Assembly (NCBI RefSeq): GCF_017798165.1 | Contig: NZ_CP059068.1 | Location: 3,472,001 to 3,536,000, forward strand | Direction: 5' to 3' | DNA length: 64,000 bases | DNA from: Rhodoferax sp. AJA081-3 | GTDB taxonomy: Bacteria > Pseudomonadota > Gammaproteobacteria > Burkholderiales > Burkholderiaceae_C | Shown: piece by piece, positions 29,175-38,346 of the stretch | How positions within the stretch are numbered: the stretch's first letter is position 1 | Layout: every line of letters starts with the position of its first letter | Made by a program: the position numbers and the translations under genes | The notes under the pieces: model-generated | The model's database searches: none | What the model was told of the DNA's origin: nothing | What the model saw: only the letters and a program-made list of their open reading frames with translations

Positions 29175-29540
29175 TCAGTGCGCTGCGAGGCGCTTGCCAT
29201 GCGGCAGCGTCGGTAGGCGCTCCAGCAATTGGCGGCAGTAGCCGGTGATGCGCAGGCACTTGTTGATCTCATCCACCGGCAGCGGGCCCGACACCACCAC
29301 GATGTCATTGGCCCGATCAATATCCCCAGCCGCGCGCAGGCGTCGGCGCGCGTTGCTGGCCCAGGAGTGGATGCGGGACGGGTGGCCGTGTTCGTGCAGC
29401 TTGCCGGTGCGCACGTCAAAGGCAAGGGCCACCGTGTCTGTCATCAATCGTAGCTTGTGCTCGCCGGTGACCTGGCTTTGGGGCGTGCTCAGGTCGTACA
29501 AATGGTACTGGCCTTGTTTGAGCTGGTATTGAAGTGACAT
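29175..29540 (-). CDS. Hypothetical protein, 121 residues
   Basis: I do not recognise this protein. It starts MSLQYQLKQGQYHLYDLS at ATG 29540 and has no signal peptide or membrane segment. It is basic in the middle (HSWASNARRRLRAAG) and contains two cysteines (NKCLRITGYCRQ). It reads on the same strand as, and 76 bases downstream of, gspE, so it may be the last gene of the gsp operon. Codon use looks native. A role in secretion is not shown by anything in the sequence. Confidence 0.6.
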   Translation of the reverse strand: MSLQYQLKQGQYHLYDLSTPQSQVTGEHKLRLMTDTVALAFDVRTGKLHEHGHPSRIHSWASNARRRLRAAGDIDRANDIVVVSGPLPVDEINKCLRITGYCRQLLERLPTLPHGKRLAAH

Positions 29541-29616
29541 GCTGCGGTTTCCTGTGAGACCTATTGTGGTTGGCGGGTCGCGGAACTAAAGCAAAAGAAG
29601 GTGTCGAATCATGGGG

Positions 29617-31026
29617 CTAATCCCGGGTGACGCGGACCAGCTCTTCGCGGGAGGTGATGCCTTTGGCCACCAGCCGTTCGCCGTCTTCACGCATCAGTGT
29701 CATGCCACCGGCAATGGCAGCCGCGCGGATATCCGCTTCGGAGGCCTGGTGGTGGATTTGTGCGCGGATCGCGTCGTCCGTCACCAGCAGTTCAAACACG
29801 CCAGTGCGGCCTTGGTAACCCGTGTGGCCACATTCGCTGCAACCCTTGCCCTGGCAGGTGGTGCACAGCTTGCGCAGTAGGCGCTGGGCCAACACGCCCA
29901 AAAGCGAAGAACTCAGCAGGAAGGGCTCTATGCCCATGTCGGTCAGGCGCGTCACCGCGCTGGCGGCGTCATTAGTGTGCAACGTGGCCAGGACCAGGTG
30001 GCCGGTCAGTGACGCCTGGATGGCGATCTGCGCGGTCTCGAAATCGCGGATCTCACCGATCATGATCACGTCCGGGTCCTGGCGCAAGATGGCGCGCAGG
30101 GCCTTGGCAAAGTCCAGGTCAATCTTGGCATTGACCTGGGTCTGGCCCACGCCCGCCAGCTCATATTCGATGGGGTCTTCCACCGTCATGATGTTCTGGC
30201 GCCGGCTGTCCAGCTTTTGCAGCGCTGCATACAGCGTCGTGGTTTTGCCCGAGCCGGTGGGGCCGGTCACCAAAATGATGCCGTGGGGCTGGGTGACGAG
30301 GTGCTCAAAGCGTTGCAGCACATCGCCCTGCATGCCTACCGATTCCAGGCTCAGCTTGCCGCCGCTTTTGTCCAACAGGCGCAGCACAGCGCGTTCGCCA
30401 TGCGCGCTGGGCAGGGTACTGACACGCACGTCCACGCCGCGGGTGCCAATGCGCAGGCTGATGCGGCCGTCCTGTGGCAGGCGCTTTTCGGCAATGTCCA
30501 GATCGGCCATGATCTTCAGGCGCGAGATCAGTGCGGCGTGCAGGGCGCGGTTGGGCTGCACCACATCGCGCAGCGTGCCGTCCACACGGAAGCGCACGCT
30601 GGAATGGCGCTCGTAGGGTTCGATGTGGATGTCGCTGGCGCCATCGCGTGCGGCCTGGGTCAGCAGGGCGTTCAGCATGCGGATGATGGGCGCATCGTCC
30701 GAAGTTTCCAGCAAGTCTTCAATCGCCGGCAGGGCCTGCATCATGCGCGACAGGTCCACATCGGCCTCGACCTCGCTGATGACGGTGGCGGCGCTGGATT
30801 CGCTTTGTGCATAGGCGGCGCTGATACGTTGGCGCAGCAACTCGGCGGCTTCGGTCTCGACCTGTGCCGCGCCAAACTTGCGCATGACTTCGGCCACGGC
30901 GCTTTGTGCGGCGTCCGTGGCCAGGTCGTGTATCCACAGGGTCAGGCTGCCGTCTTGTTCTTCCAGCAGCAGCTGGTGGCTGCGCGCGAAGGCGTAGGGC
31001 AGGGGGTACAACACAGCGCCGGCCAT
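29617..31026 (-). CDS. gspE: Type II secretion ATPase GspE
   Basis: This 469-residue cytoplasmic ATPase powers pseudopilus assembly. The N-terminal region is shorter than in classical GspE. The core has the Walker A GPTGSGKTTT, the Asp box (TVEDPIEYELAG), Walker B (DPDVIMIGEIRD) and the His box (ATLHTNDA). A zinc-binding segment with paired cysteines (LCTTCQGKGCSECG) follows. Its start is two bases from the gspD stop, indicating tight coupling. Confidence 0.96.
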   Translation of the reverse strand: MAGAVLYPLPYAFARSHQLLLEEQDGSLTLWIHDLATDAAQSAVAEVMRKFGAAQVETEAAELLRQRISAAYAQSESSAATVISEVEADVDLSRMMQALPAIEDLLETSDDAPIIRMLNALLTQAARDGASDIHIEPYERHSSVRFRVDGTLRDVVQPNRALHAALISRLKIMADLDIAEKRLPQDGRISLRIGTRGVDVRVSTLPSAHGERAVLRLLDKSGGKLSLESVGMQGDVLQRFEHLVTQPHGIILVTGPTGSGKTTTLYAALQKLDSRRQNIMTVEDPIEYELAGVGQTQVNAKIDLDFAKALRAILRQDPDVIMIGEIRDFETAQIAIQASLTGHLVLATLHTNDAASAVTRLTDMGIEPFLLSSSLLGVLAQRLLRKLCTTCQGKGCSECGHTGYQGRTGVFELLVTDDAIRAQIHHQASEADIRAAAIAGGMTLMREDGERLVAKGITSREELVRVTRD

Positions 31027-31028
31027 GG

Positions 31029-33155
31029 TCAGGGCTTGGTCTCGGGCACTGCGCGTGCTGGCGCAGGTGTGGGGCGCGCGGGCATCACGACCGACGCGTT
31101 GACCGGCACACCCGTACTCGTGACGGGCTGGGCTTGTTGCTGCTGGTTGCGCATCAACTCATAACGGTCCAGCGACAAAGCATCCGTGGCATCGGCATCG
31201 CGCACCACGACCGGCCGCAGGAACACCATCAGATTGGTCTTCTTGCGGCTGCGGGTCTCGGCCTTGAACAGGTTGCCAAACAGGGGCACATCGCCCAGGC
31301 CGGGTACCTTCTCCTGGTTGCCGGAATACTCGTCCTGCAGCAGACCACCGAGCACGACGATGGAGCCATCGTTCACCAGCACATTGGACTCGATGGAGCG
31401 CTTGTTGGTGGTCGGGCCGTTGGCGTCTTTGAGGGTGCTGGCCTGGATGGTGGACACCTCTTGGTAGATGGTCAGCTTGACGGTGCCGTTTTCGCTGATC
31501 TGGGGTTTGACCTTGAGCGTGATGCCGATGTCCTTGCGCTCAATGGTCTGGAACGGGTTGACGGAGCCTGAGGTGCCGCTGGCACCGGTGTTGGTGAACT
31601 GGCCGGTCACAAATGGCACGTTTTGCGCGATGATGATCTTGGCCTCTTCGTTGTCCAACGTCAGCAGATTGGGCGTGGACAGGATGTTGCCATCACCATT
31701 GGTCTGCAGGTAGCGGGCCAGAAAGCCCAGCACATACACACCGTTGACCTTGTTGGCCACCGCCAGGTTGCCACCGTTGGCCAGGGTTGCGCCGCCGCTG
31801 AGTGCACTGGTGGCCAGGCTGACGATGTTGGTGCCGCCTATCTTGAAATTGGTACCCAGAATGCCCACCGTGCCGTCGCCGGCGTTGCCCATGGGGCCTT
31901 GCCACTGGATGCCGAACTCGGCCGCCTTGTCAGCATTCACCTCGGCAATCAGGCTCTCCACATAGACCTGGGCGCGGCGCGCGTCCAGCTTGTCGATAAC
32001 GGCGCGCAACTGGCGGTACTGCGGCTCGGGCGCAGTGATGACCAGTGAGTTGGTAGCCGCGTCGGCCTGGATCTGGCCTCCCGTGGTGGACTGGCTGGTG
32101 GCCGTAGAGCCGCTGCCGCCCGTGGCCGCCGCACCACCCGCAGCCGTGACCGGCGCGCCGCTGCCACTGGCCGTGCTGCTGGCGCCACGGGCCTCACCCG
32201 ACATGGCGGCGCGCAGCGTGGCGGCCAGTTTGGTGGCCTCGGCATTTTTCAGGTAGACCACATAGATGTTGCCGGTGGCGCTTTGGGTGCCAGGCTGGTC
32301 CAGCTTGTCGATCAGCGACTTGGCCAGCGCCATGCGGGCCGGGTTGGCGGCGCGCAGGATCAGCGTGTTGGAGCGCGGCTCGGCCATCAGCGTGGTCTTG
32401 AAGCTGCCATCGGCCTGACCACCCGGTGCGGCGGCTACACCGCCACCGGACTCCAGCAGGCGCAACACCAGCGGAGCCAGGTCCACGGCGATGGCATGCT
32501 TGAGGCTGATGATTTCCACATCGGTCGCGTTGGACACGTCCATGGCCGCAATGATCTGGGCCATGCGCCGCAGGTTGTCGCCGTAGTCGGTGATCACCAG
32601 CGAGTTGTTGCCGGGGTTGACGTTGATGGTGTTGTTGGGGCTGATCAGTGGCCGCAGGATGGGCAGCAGGTTGTTGGCGTTTTCAAAGTTGAGCTTGAAG
32701 ATCTGGGTGCTGATCTGGTTACCAGCGACCATGGTGCTGTCGAACACCGCACCGCCCTGCAGCTTGGCATCGGCTTCAGGCACGATCTTGTCCAGGCCCG
32801 CGGCATCCACTACCGTGAAGCCCTGCAGGCGCATCATGGCCAAAAACTGGGCATAAGCCACGGCGGGGGTCACTGGTTTGTCGGTGGTCAGCGTGATCGT
32901 GCCCTTGACGCGCGGGTCCACCACCACATTGCGCCCGGTCAGCGTGGCCATGGTGCGGGCCACGGCGTCGATCTCGGCATTGGTGAAGTTCAGCGTGATG
33001 GGATCGCCGCGCTTGGCCGGGCTTCCCTGGGCTGCTGCAGGGGCTGTCTGGGCCAGGGCATTTATGGAAAATTGGCCTGTAGCCCCCGCCAATATTGAAC
33101 ATATCGCTATTGAAACAATAGCGTTTGGTTTGCGTTTGAAGATGACGGTGTTCAT
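31029..33155 (-). CDS. gspD: Type II secretion secretin GspD
   Basis: The outer-membrane channel protein of the system, 708 residues. It has a signal peptide (MNTVIFKRK...NALAQ), an N0 domain (LNFTNAEIDAVARTMA), N1-N3 ring domains and the C-terminal secretin beta-barrel with VPFVTGQF and VPGLGDVPLFGNLF. A glycine/serine/alanine-rich loop near residues 320-360 lies in the N3 domain. The C-terminus has a Pro/Ala-rich tail. ATG 33155 was chosen because it begins the signal peptide. The signal region contains a perfect short inverted repeat at DNA level (33105-33123), apparently from an inserted small repeat. Confidence 0.95.
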   Translation of the reverse strand: MNTVIFKRKPNAIVSIAICSILAGATGQFSINALAQTAPAAAQGSPAKRGDPITLNFTNAEIDAVARTMATLTGRNVVVDPRVKGTITLTTDKPVTPAVAYAQFLAMMRLQGFTVVDAAGLDKIVPEADAKLQGGAVFDSTMVAGNQISTQIFKLNFENANNLLPILRPLISPNNTINVNPGNNSLVITDYGDNLRRMAQIIAAMDVSNATDVEIISLKHAIAVDLAPLVLRLLESGGGVAAAPGGQADGSFKTTLMAEPRSNTLILRAANPARMALAKSLIDKLDQPGTQSATGNIYVVYLKNAEATKLAATLRAAMSGEARGASSTASGSGAPVTAAGGAAATGGSGSTATSQSTTGGQIQADAATNSLVITAPEPQYRQLRAVIDKLDARRAQVYVESLIAEVNADKAAEFGIQWQGPMGNAGDGTVGILGTNFKIGGTNIVSLATSALSGGATLANGGNLAVANKVNGVYVLGFLARYLQTNGDGNILSTPNLLTLDNEEAKIIIAQNVPFVTGQFTNTGASGTSGSVNPFQTIERKDIGITLKVKPQISENGTVKLTIYQEVSTIQASTLKDANGPTTNKRSIESNVLVNDGSIVVLGGLLQDEYSGNQEKVPGLGDVPLFGNLFKAETRSRKKTNLMVFLRPVVVRDADATDALSLDRYELMRNQQQQAQPVTSTGVPVNASVVMPARPTPAPARAVPETKP

Positions 33156-33171
33156 GTGCTGCGGTCTCACT

Positions 33172-33975
33172 TTAGCCCACGGTAATGATGGAGCGGGCGC
33201 CATCGCGGCGCCCCAGAATGTTCAGAAGATTGGACAGCGCCTCGACCCGCTCGGGCGCCGCGCTGGCCACGCCAGTAAAGCGCAGACGCTGGCCTACCCA
33301 TTCGCCCTGGCCGCTGAGTTGCAGGCTGCCCTCCAGCGTGCTCAGTGCCAGGCTGGGCGACGGCCCGCCCTGCAGCAGGAAGCGGTAGCTGCCCATGGGT
33401 GACAGGGTGGACAGGCGTGAGGAAATGTTCAGTGCGTCCAGCTGCACCCGCCCTGCCAGTTGCAGGCCGGTGGGGCCGAATTCGACGACCAGGTCTTGTG
33501 TAGTGGCGCTGAGCTGGCCCTGGGCCTGCACGGTGTTCCAAGGCGTGCCCAGGCCGGCCAGCAGGCTGGCGGGCCATTGTGTTTGGCTGTCTTGCAAGAC
33601 CAGGCGTGCGCCTTTCCAGCCCAAGGCGGTGGCGCGCAATTGCAGGGGCTGGGGTGTGCAGCAGTCGGCGCTGATCTGAATGGCCAGGCCGGCCCATACC
33701 GGGCGAATGCGCCAGGAGACCTGGCCCGGAAGCGCCACGGCGTTGACACTGCCCTGGCCGCCCGACAACACCAACTGCGATGTTCCACCCCAGATGCTGC
33801 CTTGGGCGCCGACCAGTTGCAGCTGCTGGCCGCTGGCCTGGCTCAGCGCTGTTGCCAGCCAGCGTGCAGGCGCAAACACGGTGGTTGCAATGGCGCCACC
33901 CAGCAGCACACCGGCGATGGCCCAGCGCCAGGGCGCGCTCTGGTGCGGCATACCGGGTGTGCGGGTTGTGGCCAT
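33172..33975 (-). CDS. gspN: Type II secretion protein GspN
   Basis: The 267-residue product has one N-terminal membrane anchor (WAIAGVLLGGAIATTVFAPARWL), followed by a beta-rich periplasmic domain with GSIWGGTSQL and GWKGARLVL, typical of GspN. GspN is an accessory part of the system with a poorly defined role. ATG 33975 lies two bases from the gspM stop; the reading frame extends further upstream only by overlapping gspM. The gene order M-N-D-E follows that of several beta-proteobacterial clusters. Confidence 0.85.
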   Translation of the reverse strand: MATTRTPGMPHQSAPWRWAIAGVLLGGAIATTVFAPARWLATALSQASGQQLQLVGAQGSIWGGTSQLVLSGGQGSVNAVALPGQVSWRIRPVWAGLAIQISADCCTPQPLQLRATALGWKGARLVLQDSQTQWPASLLAGLGTPWNTVQAQGQLSATTQDLVVEFGPTGLQLAGRVQLDALNISSRLSTLSPMGSYRFLLQGGPSPSLALSTLEGSLQLSGQGEWVGQRLRFTGVASAAPERVEALSNLLNILGRRDGARSIITVG

Positions 33976-33977
33976 GG

Positions 33978-34496
33978 TCAGCGGGGGGGCAGGCTCATGA
34001 CCAGCGTGCCGCTCCAGGTGGCGCCGGTGGGTGCGGTGCCACGGGTCAGGCGCGCCTCCAGCGGAACTGAGCGGGCATTGAGCCGCACCTGGGCCAGCCA
34101 CTGGGCCAGTGCATCGGCACTGGCGGCCTGCAGCGTGACATTGGCGCGGTCGGCCACTACGTTCACCTGGGCCGTAGCGGCCAGGGTTTGGCGGGTGGCC
34201 AGGTTCAGCGCGCGCAGGGCCTCGTCATAGGCCAGCGGCGCCTGCCGTTGCAGGGCACTGGCCTGGTTCTGCAGCGACAGCATGTGCTGGATCTGGGCGT
34301 CCAGCGCCGTGGCCTGGGCGGTGGACGTACGCAGGGTCTGCAGCGATGGCGACAGCAGCAGCTTCCACACCAGGGCCAACACCACCAGTGCCAGGGCCGC
34401 AGCCAGGAAGGTTTTCTCGCGGGCCGCCAATTGGCCCCAGCGGGTCTGCAAGGGGGCCAACAAGGCCGTCAAACCGGATGGCGAGGGCCTGCTCAT
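33978..34496 (-). CDS. gspM: Type II secretion protein GspM
   Basis: This 172-residue inner-membrane protein has a short cytoplasmic N-terminus and one membrane helix (TFLAAALALVVLALVWKLLL), then a helical and ferredoxin-like periplasmic domain. It pairs with GspL in the platform. The ATG overlaps the gspL stop by the ATGA arrangement, indicating coupled translation. Sequence conservation in this family is low, so the call leans on topology and position. Confidence 0.88.
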   Translation of the reverse strand: MSRPSPSGLTALLAPLQTRWGQLAAREKTFLAAALALVVLALVWKLLLSPSLQTLRTSTAQATALDAQIQHMLSLQNQASALQRQAPLAYDEALRALNLATRQTLAATAQVNVVADRANVTLQAASADALAQWLAQVRLNARSVPLEARLTRGTAPTGATWSGTLVMSLPPR

Positions 34497-35737
34497 GGTC
34501 GGCGCTCCTGTTGTTGCTTCAGCACCAGGGTATCCCCATCCAGGCTCACGGTGTAGCCCTGGGCCTGCAGTCGGCTGATGGCGCTGGCCATGGCGGGCGC
34601 GGCCGGGTCAGCCAGTTTGAGTCGCAATTCGCCTGCTACAAATTCAATAGCTGTAGGGGCAGCAAGTTCGGGGGCTAGGGCCTGAAATTGCCCCAACATG
34701 GTTTCCAGATCGCCACTGGCCGCGGCGCCACTTTGGCGCTGCAGGTCGGCCAGTGAGCGCGCCATTTGCAGCGGCGGGTTGACCACCACGCGTACGTCGG
34801 GGAAGGTGATGGTCAAAATCTCGTGCACGGTGGTGCGTTTGGCGGCCAGGGCGGCCTGTTCCTTCCAGGCCCAGACCTGCAGACCCACCAGGTTGACCAA
34901 CACGATGGCCACCACGGCCCAGCGTGCAGGCCGCCAGCGTGGGGATTGCAGCAGGTCGCCCGTGATCTGCGCCAACTGCTTGCGGGTGCGAGTGCCGCGG
35001 GTGCGCAACAGGTCAAACTGGGCCAGGTCCCAGCCCGATTGGGCGGCGGCGATGGCGCGCTGTGCTGTGGTTTGCAGGCTGACACGGCCGCTGAAATACT
35101 GCTCGGCAATGGCGGCCACCGCCGGTTCGGCCAGCACGGGGTTGGTGTCTGTGCCGGGGGGCAGCAGCGCCACACCGGTGTGGCCCAGTGGCAGTACCAC
35201 CACGCCCTGGGGGCCGCAACACACCAGTTGGGGTTGCTCGGTTGTGCCCATGGCGGTCAGGCGGACGGTGTCGGGGCTTTCGTCGGGCGGCGGTGCCAGC
35301 TCGGGCACGATGCGACCGACGGGCCGGCCGGTTTGCTCCAGCGCGGCCAACCAGGCATGTATCCAGGCCCGGTCACAGGCGGCGACCCAGTTGGGTGCGT
35401 CGGCACGGGCCTGGGGCTGGATGGCAAAGTGCAGTTGGGCGGGCTCATCGAGCAGGCGGTCTTCTAGCAGGCCGTCGAGCACGGCGCGCAGGCGGGGGGC
35501 ATTGCCCTCTTGAAAGAAGCCACGCTCCAGCGTGCCCTTGGGAAAATCCACCCGGTGCCAGGACAGCTGGGTTGTGGGCACAACCACCACCACTTCGGCA
35601 TCCGGGGTTTGCGGCAACAGGTTCAGCGGTGCGTCCAGGTGGCGCTTGGCGGTGGTGCCGTCCTCGGTCCATACGGTGCTGCACGGCGTGTTGGCCGTGG
35701 GCAGGGAGGCAGGGAGGGTGACGATCAGTGAGGACAT
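34493..35737 (-). CDS. gspL: Type II secretion protein GspL
   Basis: The 414-residue product has a cytoplasmic actin-like domain (residues 1-270) that docks GspE, one membrane helix (ARWAVVAIVLVNLVGLQVWAW, near residue 275), and a C-terminal periplasmic ferredoxin-like domain. ATG 35737 is chosen because MSSLIVTLP begins the conserved domain; a longer frame reaches into gspK. It sits 19 bases from the gspK stop. A small AT-rich inverted repeat (34635-34656) interrupts the periplasmic domain without breaking the frame. Confidence 0.9.
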   Translation of the reverse strand: MSSLIVTLPASLPTANTPCSTVWTEDGTTAKRHLDAPLNLLPQTPDAEVVVVVPTTQLSWHRVDFPKGTLERGFFQEGNAPRLRAVLDGLLEDRLLDEPAQLHFAIQPQARADAPNWVAACDRAWIHAWLAALEQTGRPVGRIVPELAPPPDESPDTVRLTAMGTTEQPQLVCCGPQGVVVLPLGHTGVALLPPGTDTNPVLAEPAVAAIAEQYFSGRVSLQTTAQRAIAAAQSGWDLAQFDLLRTRGTRTRKQLAQITGDLLQSPRWRPARWAVVAIVLVNLVGLQVWAWKEQAALAAKRTTVHEILTITFPDVRVVVNPPLQMARSLADLQRQSGAAASGDLETMLGQFQALAPELAAPTAIEFVAGELRLKLADPAAPAMASAISRLQAQGYTVSLDGDTLVLKQQQERRP

Positions 35738-35756
35738 GCAGGTTTTTGAAGCTGCG

Positions 35757-36734
35757 TCATTGTATGGGGCTGCTTTGCGCACTTGGTGCGCCGCCAGAGC
35801 CCCGGTCGCGCCACAGGGTTTTTACTGCGATGCCATCGCGCTGCACCACGGAGCGTTCGTCCACCACGGTCTGGTCCAGGCGCAGGCGACCATGGATTTC
35901 AAAGAACCGCGAGTTCACGCTGTGCAGCGCCTCGCTGAAATCGCCCGCCGCATCGGGCACCACCTTGCCGGCGTCCGCCAGGGTGCGGAAGTGGGCGAAT
36001 TGGCGGGTGGAGACCAGGCGCTCGGCCTGGGCCATGTCCAGCCCGGGGATGGTGGCAAACAGCACCGGGGCGCTGGCCGTGTTGATGTTGACCGGCGTGC
36101 GCTGGGGCAGCAGGGTAATAGAGGGCCGCAAGATGGCCAGGCTGCGCGGCGACAGGCCCAGCCAGACCAGCTGCCCCACCCGCTGGGGCATCAGCGGGGC
36201 CATGCGGGCCGAGCCGTTGTTGGGGCTGACGTCCTGCGCAAAACGCAGGTTCTCAATCAGCGCCCCCAGTTCAGAGCGGGGCAGGCCCAGCTTCTCGAAC
36301 AGTTTGGCAAAGGCGCGCACCGTAGGTTCGGAGGGTTTGCCGTTTTCCACCAGGTTGAACACATTCATGCGCCCCTGCAGGTCGCTGATGTAGCCGGACA
36401 GGAAGGCCTGGGTGGCTGCGTCGGTGGTGTTGGTGGCCACGCCTTTTTCGGCGGCCAGAAAGGTGGACAGACGGGCCTCTTCCAGTGGCACGGCCCAGGG
36501 CTCGCCCAGGTGGTCTGCGCCACCGGAACGCGCGTCTTCGCGCAGGATCAGGCGGGCCCAGTCCAGCGCACCCGTCAGCACCCACAGGGATTGCACGCGG
36601 CTCCGTTCGGCCGCCTCCACCTCCACACTGCGCCATTGCTGCCACAGTGCGGCGGCGGCCATGCTGGCTACCAGGGCCACGGTCAACATGGCGGCCAGCA
36701 GGGCTGCACCGGTTTCATGGCGGCGGGACTTCAT
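35757..36734 (-). CDS. gspK: Minor pseudopilin GspK
   Basis: This 325-residue minor pseudopilin sits at the tip of the pseudopilus. The N-terminus is MKSRRHETGAALLAAMLTVALVA, with the prepilin-peptidase site after the glycine of HETG. As expected for GspK the usual Glu+5 is not present. The rest includes the helix-hairpin-helix-like NINTASAPVLFATIPGLD. The start overlaps the gspJ stop. Length matches the family. Confidence 0.93.
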   Translation of the reverse strand: MKSRRHETGAALLAAMLTVALVASMAAAALWQQWRSVEVEAAERSRVQSLWVLTGALDWARLILREDARSGGADHLGEPWAVPLEEARLSTFLAAEKGVATNTTDAATQAFLSGYISDLQGRMNVFNLVENGKPSEPTVRAFAKLFEKLGLPRSELGALIENLRFAQDVSPNNGSARMAPLMPQRVGQLVWLGLSPRSLAILRPSITLLPQRTPVNINTASAPVLFATIPGLDMAQAERLVSTRQFAHFRTLADAGKVVPDAAGDFSEALHSVNSRFFEIHGRLRLDQTVVDERSVVQRDGIAVKTLWRDRGSGGAPSAQSSPIQ

Positions 36735-37435
36735 GGTTTGCCGCCACCCAGGGTGATGCGTGCCCAATCGCGGGTCAGGGTGCCAACAAAGGCGTCGTTG
36801 GGCGGCAGGGTCAACACCAGGCGCACACCATCGGGCAGGACCTGTTCCGCGGCTGGGGCGACGGGCGTACCGATGGGGGTGGGTGCCGGCGGTGGGGGCG
36901 GCGGTGCGCCGTCGCTGGACAGGGGGTTGGTCCAGGCGTCGGCACGGAAGTAAAACACCTTCCACTGCTCCAGCGCGGCCACACGCACCTCCAGTCTCTT
37001 GTCTTCTTCGCTTGCGTTTTGTGCCCATTGGGCGGCGCGGGTCCACATGGTCTGCAGATCGCCCCGGGTTTGCACGGGGGGCGACTGCCAGCGCAGCCAC
37101 TGGCCAGCACCGTCGATCTCGCGCCGGGCCCAGGCCACCACCAGCAAACCGTCGCCCGGCGCGGCCGTGCTGCGCCGCGTGATGCGCAGGGCGCGGCCAT
37201 CCCAGTCCAGGGCCGGGGTGTTGGGCAACTGCACCAGGGCATCCAGATCGGCCGCCCACTGCGACAGGCCGGCTTGCAGCGTGAGCACCGTGTCCGCGCG
37301 CTGCTGGAGCTGGGTCTGTGCCTTGGACATGCCGTCCAGTCCGCGCCAGCTCAAACCCGCCATCAGCGCCAGGATGCCGATGGCGACCAGCAGTTCGATC
37401 AGCGTAAAACCCTTGGCGCGATGGAGCGGCAACAT
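36731..37435 (-). CDS. gspJ: Minor pseudopilin GspJ
   Basis: The 234-residue product carries the type IV prepilin leader HRAKG|FTLIELLVAIGILAL, with glutamate at position +5. It joins GspI and GspK in the tip complex of the pseudopilus. A proline-rich linker lies near residues 160-175. ATG 37435 overlaps the gspI stop (TGATG). The call is secure from motif and gene order. Confidence 0.93.
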   Translation of the reverse strand: MLPLHRAKGFTLIELLVAIGILALMAGLSWRGLDGMSKAQTQLQQRADTVLTLQAGLSQWAADLDALVQLPNTPALDWDGRALRITRRSTAAPGDGLLVVAWARREIDGAGQWLRWQSPPVQTRGDLQTMWTRAAQWAQNASEEDKRLEVRVAALEQWKVFYFRADAWTNPLSSDGAPPPPPPAPTPIGTPVAPAAEQVLPDGVRLVLTLPPNDAFVGTLTRDWARITLGGGKP

Positions 37436-37812
37436 CAATAGCGGCCCACGACGGTAGACAAGGTCAGCAGCGTCGCGTCACGCTCAGCCACCTGGGCCTC
37501 CACCCGCAGAAAATTGGGGTTGGGCGTGGGCCGCACGGACAGCGTGACGCCCAGGTTGCGCCCCGCCTGTTCGCAGTTGCTGGTGTTGTCCCCCACGGCC
37601 GGCATTTGTTTGGAGAGGCGCACGGCCACCAGCGCGTTTTCGGCGCACAGCTGCGCCAGCAGCAGGTCGGACTGGCGTTCGGCATTGCGGGTCAGCGCAC
37701 CGGTGGAGCGCACACCAGCGGCCAATGCAATGGCCACAATGCCCAAGGCGACCAGGACCTCGATCAGCGTGAAGCCTCGGCCGCGCCGCCGTGGTGTGGC
37801 GTGTAATTTCAT
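37435..37812 (-). CDS. gspI: Minor pseudopilin GspI
   Basis: The 125-residue product has the leader RRRGRG|FTLIEVLVALGIVAIAL with glutamate at +5. GspI nucleates the pseudopilus tip with GspJ and GspK. Its ATG overlaps the gspH stop and its stop overlaps the gspJ start, so the three pseudopilins are translationally coupled. Confidence 0.93.
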   Translation of the reverse strand: MKLHATPRRRGRGFTLIEVLVALGIVAIALAAGVRSTGALTRNAERQSDLLLAQLCAENALVAVRLSKQMPAVGDNTSNCEQAGRNLGVTLSVRPTPNPNFLRVEAQVAERDATLLTLSTVVGRY

Positions 37813-38297
37813 GGAGCGGGTGTGCTCACGTCGGCGTCGCCCGTGACCTTGAAGGGTCGCACACCATCGGTGGTGATGCTCAGGCTGCGCGTGGGTTGTG
37901 ACAGTGATGCCAGGCGTATCCGCTGCGGGCCAATGATGGGCTCCGGTCCCAGCACCACCGCAGCGCTACTGCTGGCCACCACGTCAGTGCCCAGCCAGGT
38001 GGTGGGCAGGGCGTCGTTGGGCAAGCCTTCAAATACAAAGCCCTTGGGTGTGGCCCGCCAGACCACCGTATTGGCGCTCATGCGCGAGTGGGCGCGGGCA
38101 GTTTCCAGCAGGGCCGCCAGACGTTGTGCATCACGCTCCAGTTGGGTTTGTGACGTATCCCGCATGGCCATGCTGACTCCAGCCGTTGCCATGGCCATGA
38201 TGGCCACAACGACCATCAGCTCCAGCAGTGTGAAACCTCGCGCAGCGACGAGCGTGGGGGCCAAAATCCGCGCTGGGCCGCCCCGAGCGGATTTCAC
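37809..38297 (-). CDS. gspH: Minor pseudopilin GspH, start inside a dispersed repeat
   Basis: The pseudopilin core VAARG|FTLLELMVVVAIMAMA has the prepilin cleavage site and Glu+5. The remaining length fits GspH, a minor pseudopilin below the tip. No ATG lies at a sensible distance: possible starts are GTG 38297 (162 residues, GAGGG just before it) and TTG 38264 (151 residues). Both starts and the leader are encoded by the dispersed GC-rich repeat at 38240-38342, so the repeat seems to have replaced the native 5' end. Expression may be altered; the rest of the gene is intact. Confidence 0.85.
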   Translation of the reverse strand: MKSARGGPARILAPTLVAARGFTLLELMVVVAIMAMATAGVSMAMRDTSQTQLERDAQRLAALLETARAHSRMSANTVVWRATPKGFVFEGLPNDALPTTWLGTDVVASSSAAVVLGPEPIIGPQRIRLASLSQPTRSLSITTDGVRPFKVTGDADVSTPAP

Positions 38298-38342
38298 CCC
38301 CTCGGGGGGCAGCGACCCGCGCAGCGGTGGAGCGTGGGGGTA
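38240..38342 (-). repeat. Dispersed GC-rich repeat, copy B, overlapping gspH start
   Basis: This copy shares with 25600-25682 the arms AAATCCGC/GCGGATTT, the hairpin CCCCCTCGGGGGG and GCGCAGCG...GAGCGTGGGGG. The terminal block GCAGCG-n5-GCGTGGGGG occurs on both sides, giving a short direct duplication. It fills the space between gspG's stop and the gspH coding region. Confidence 0.8.
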
Positions 38343-38346
38343 AACC

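Noticed and set aside
35532..36953. 473-codon plus-strand frame opposite gspL, gspK and gspJ
   Set aside because: Antisense of three coupled pseudopilin/platform genes with clear sense-strand motifs.
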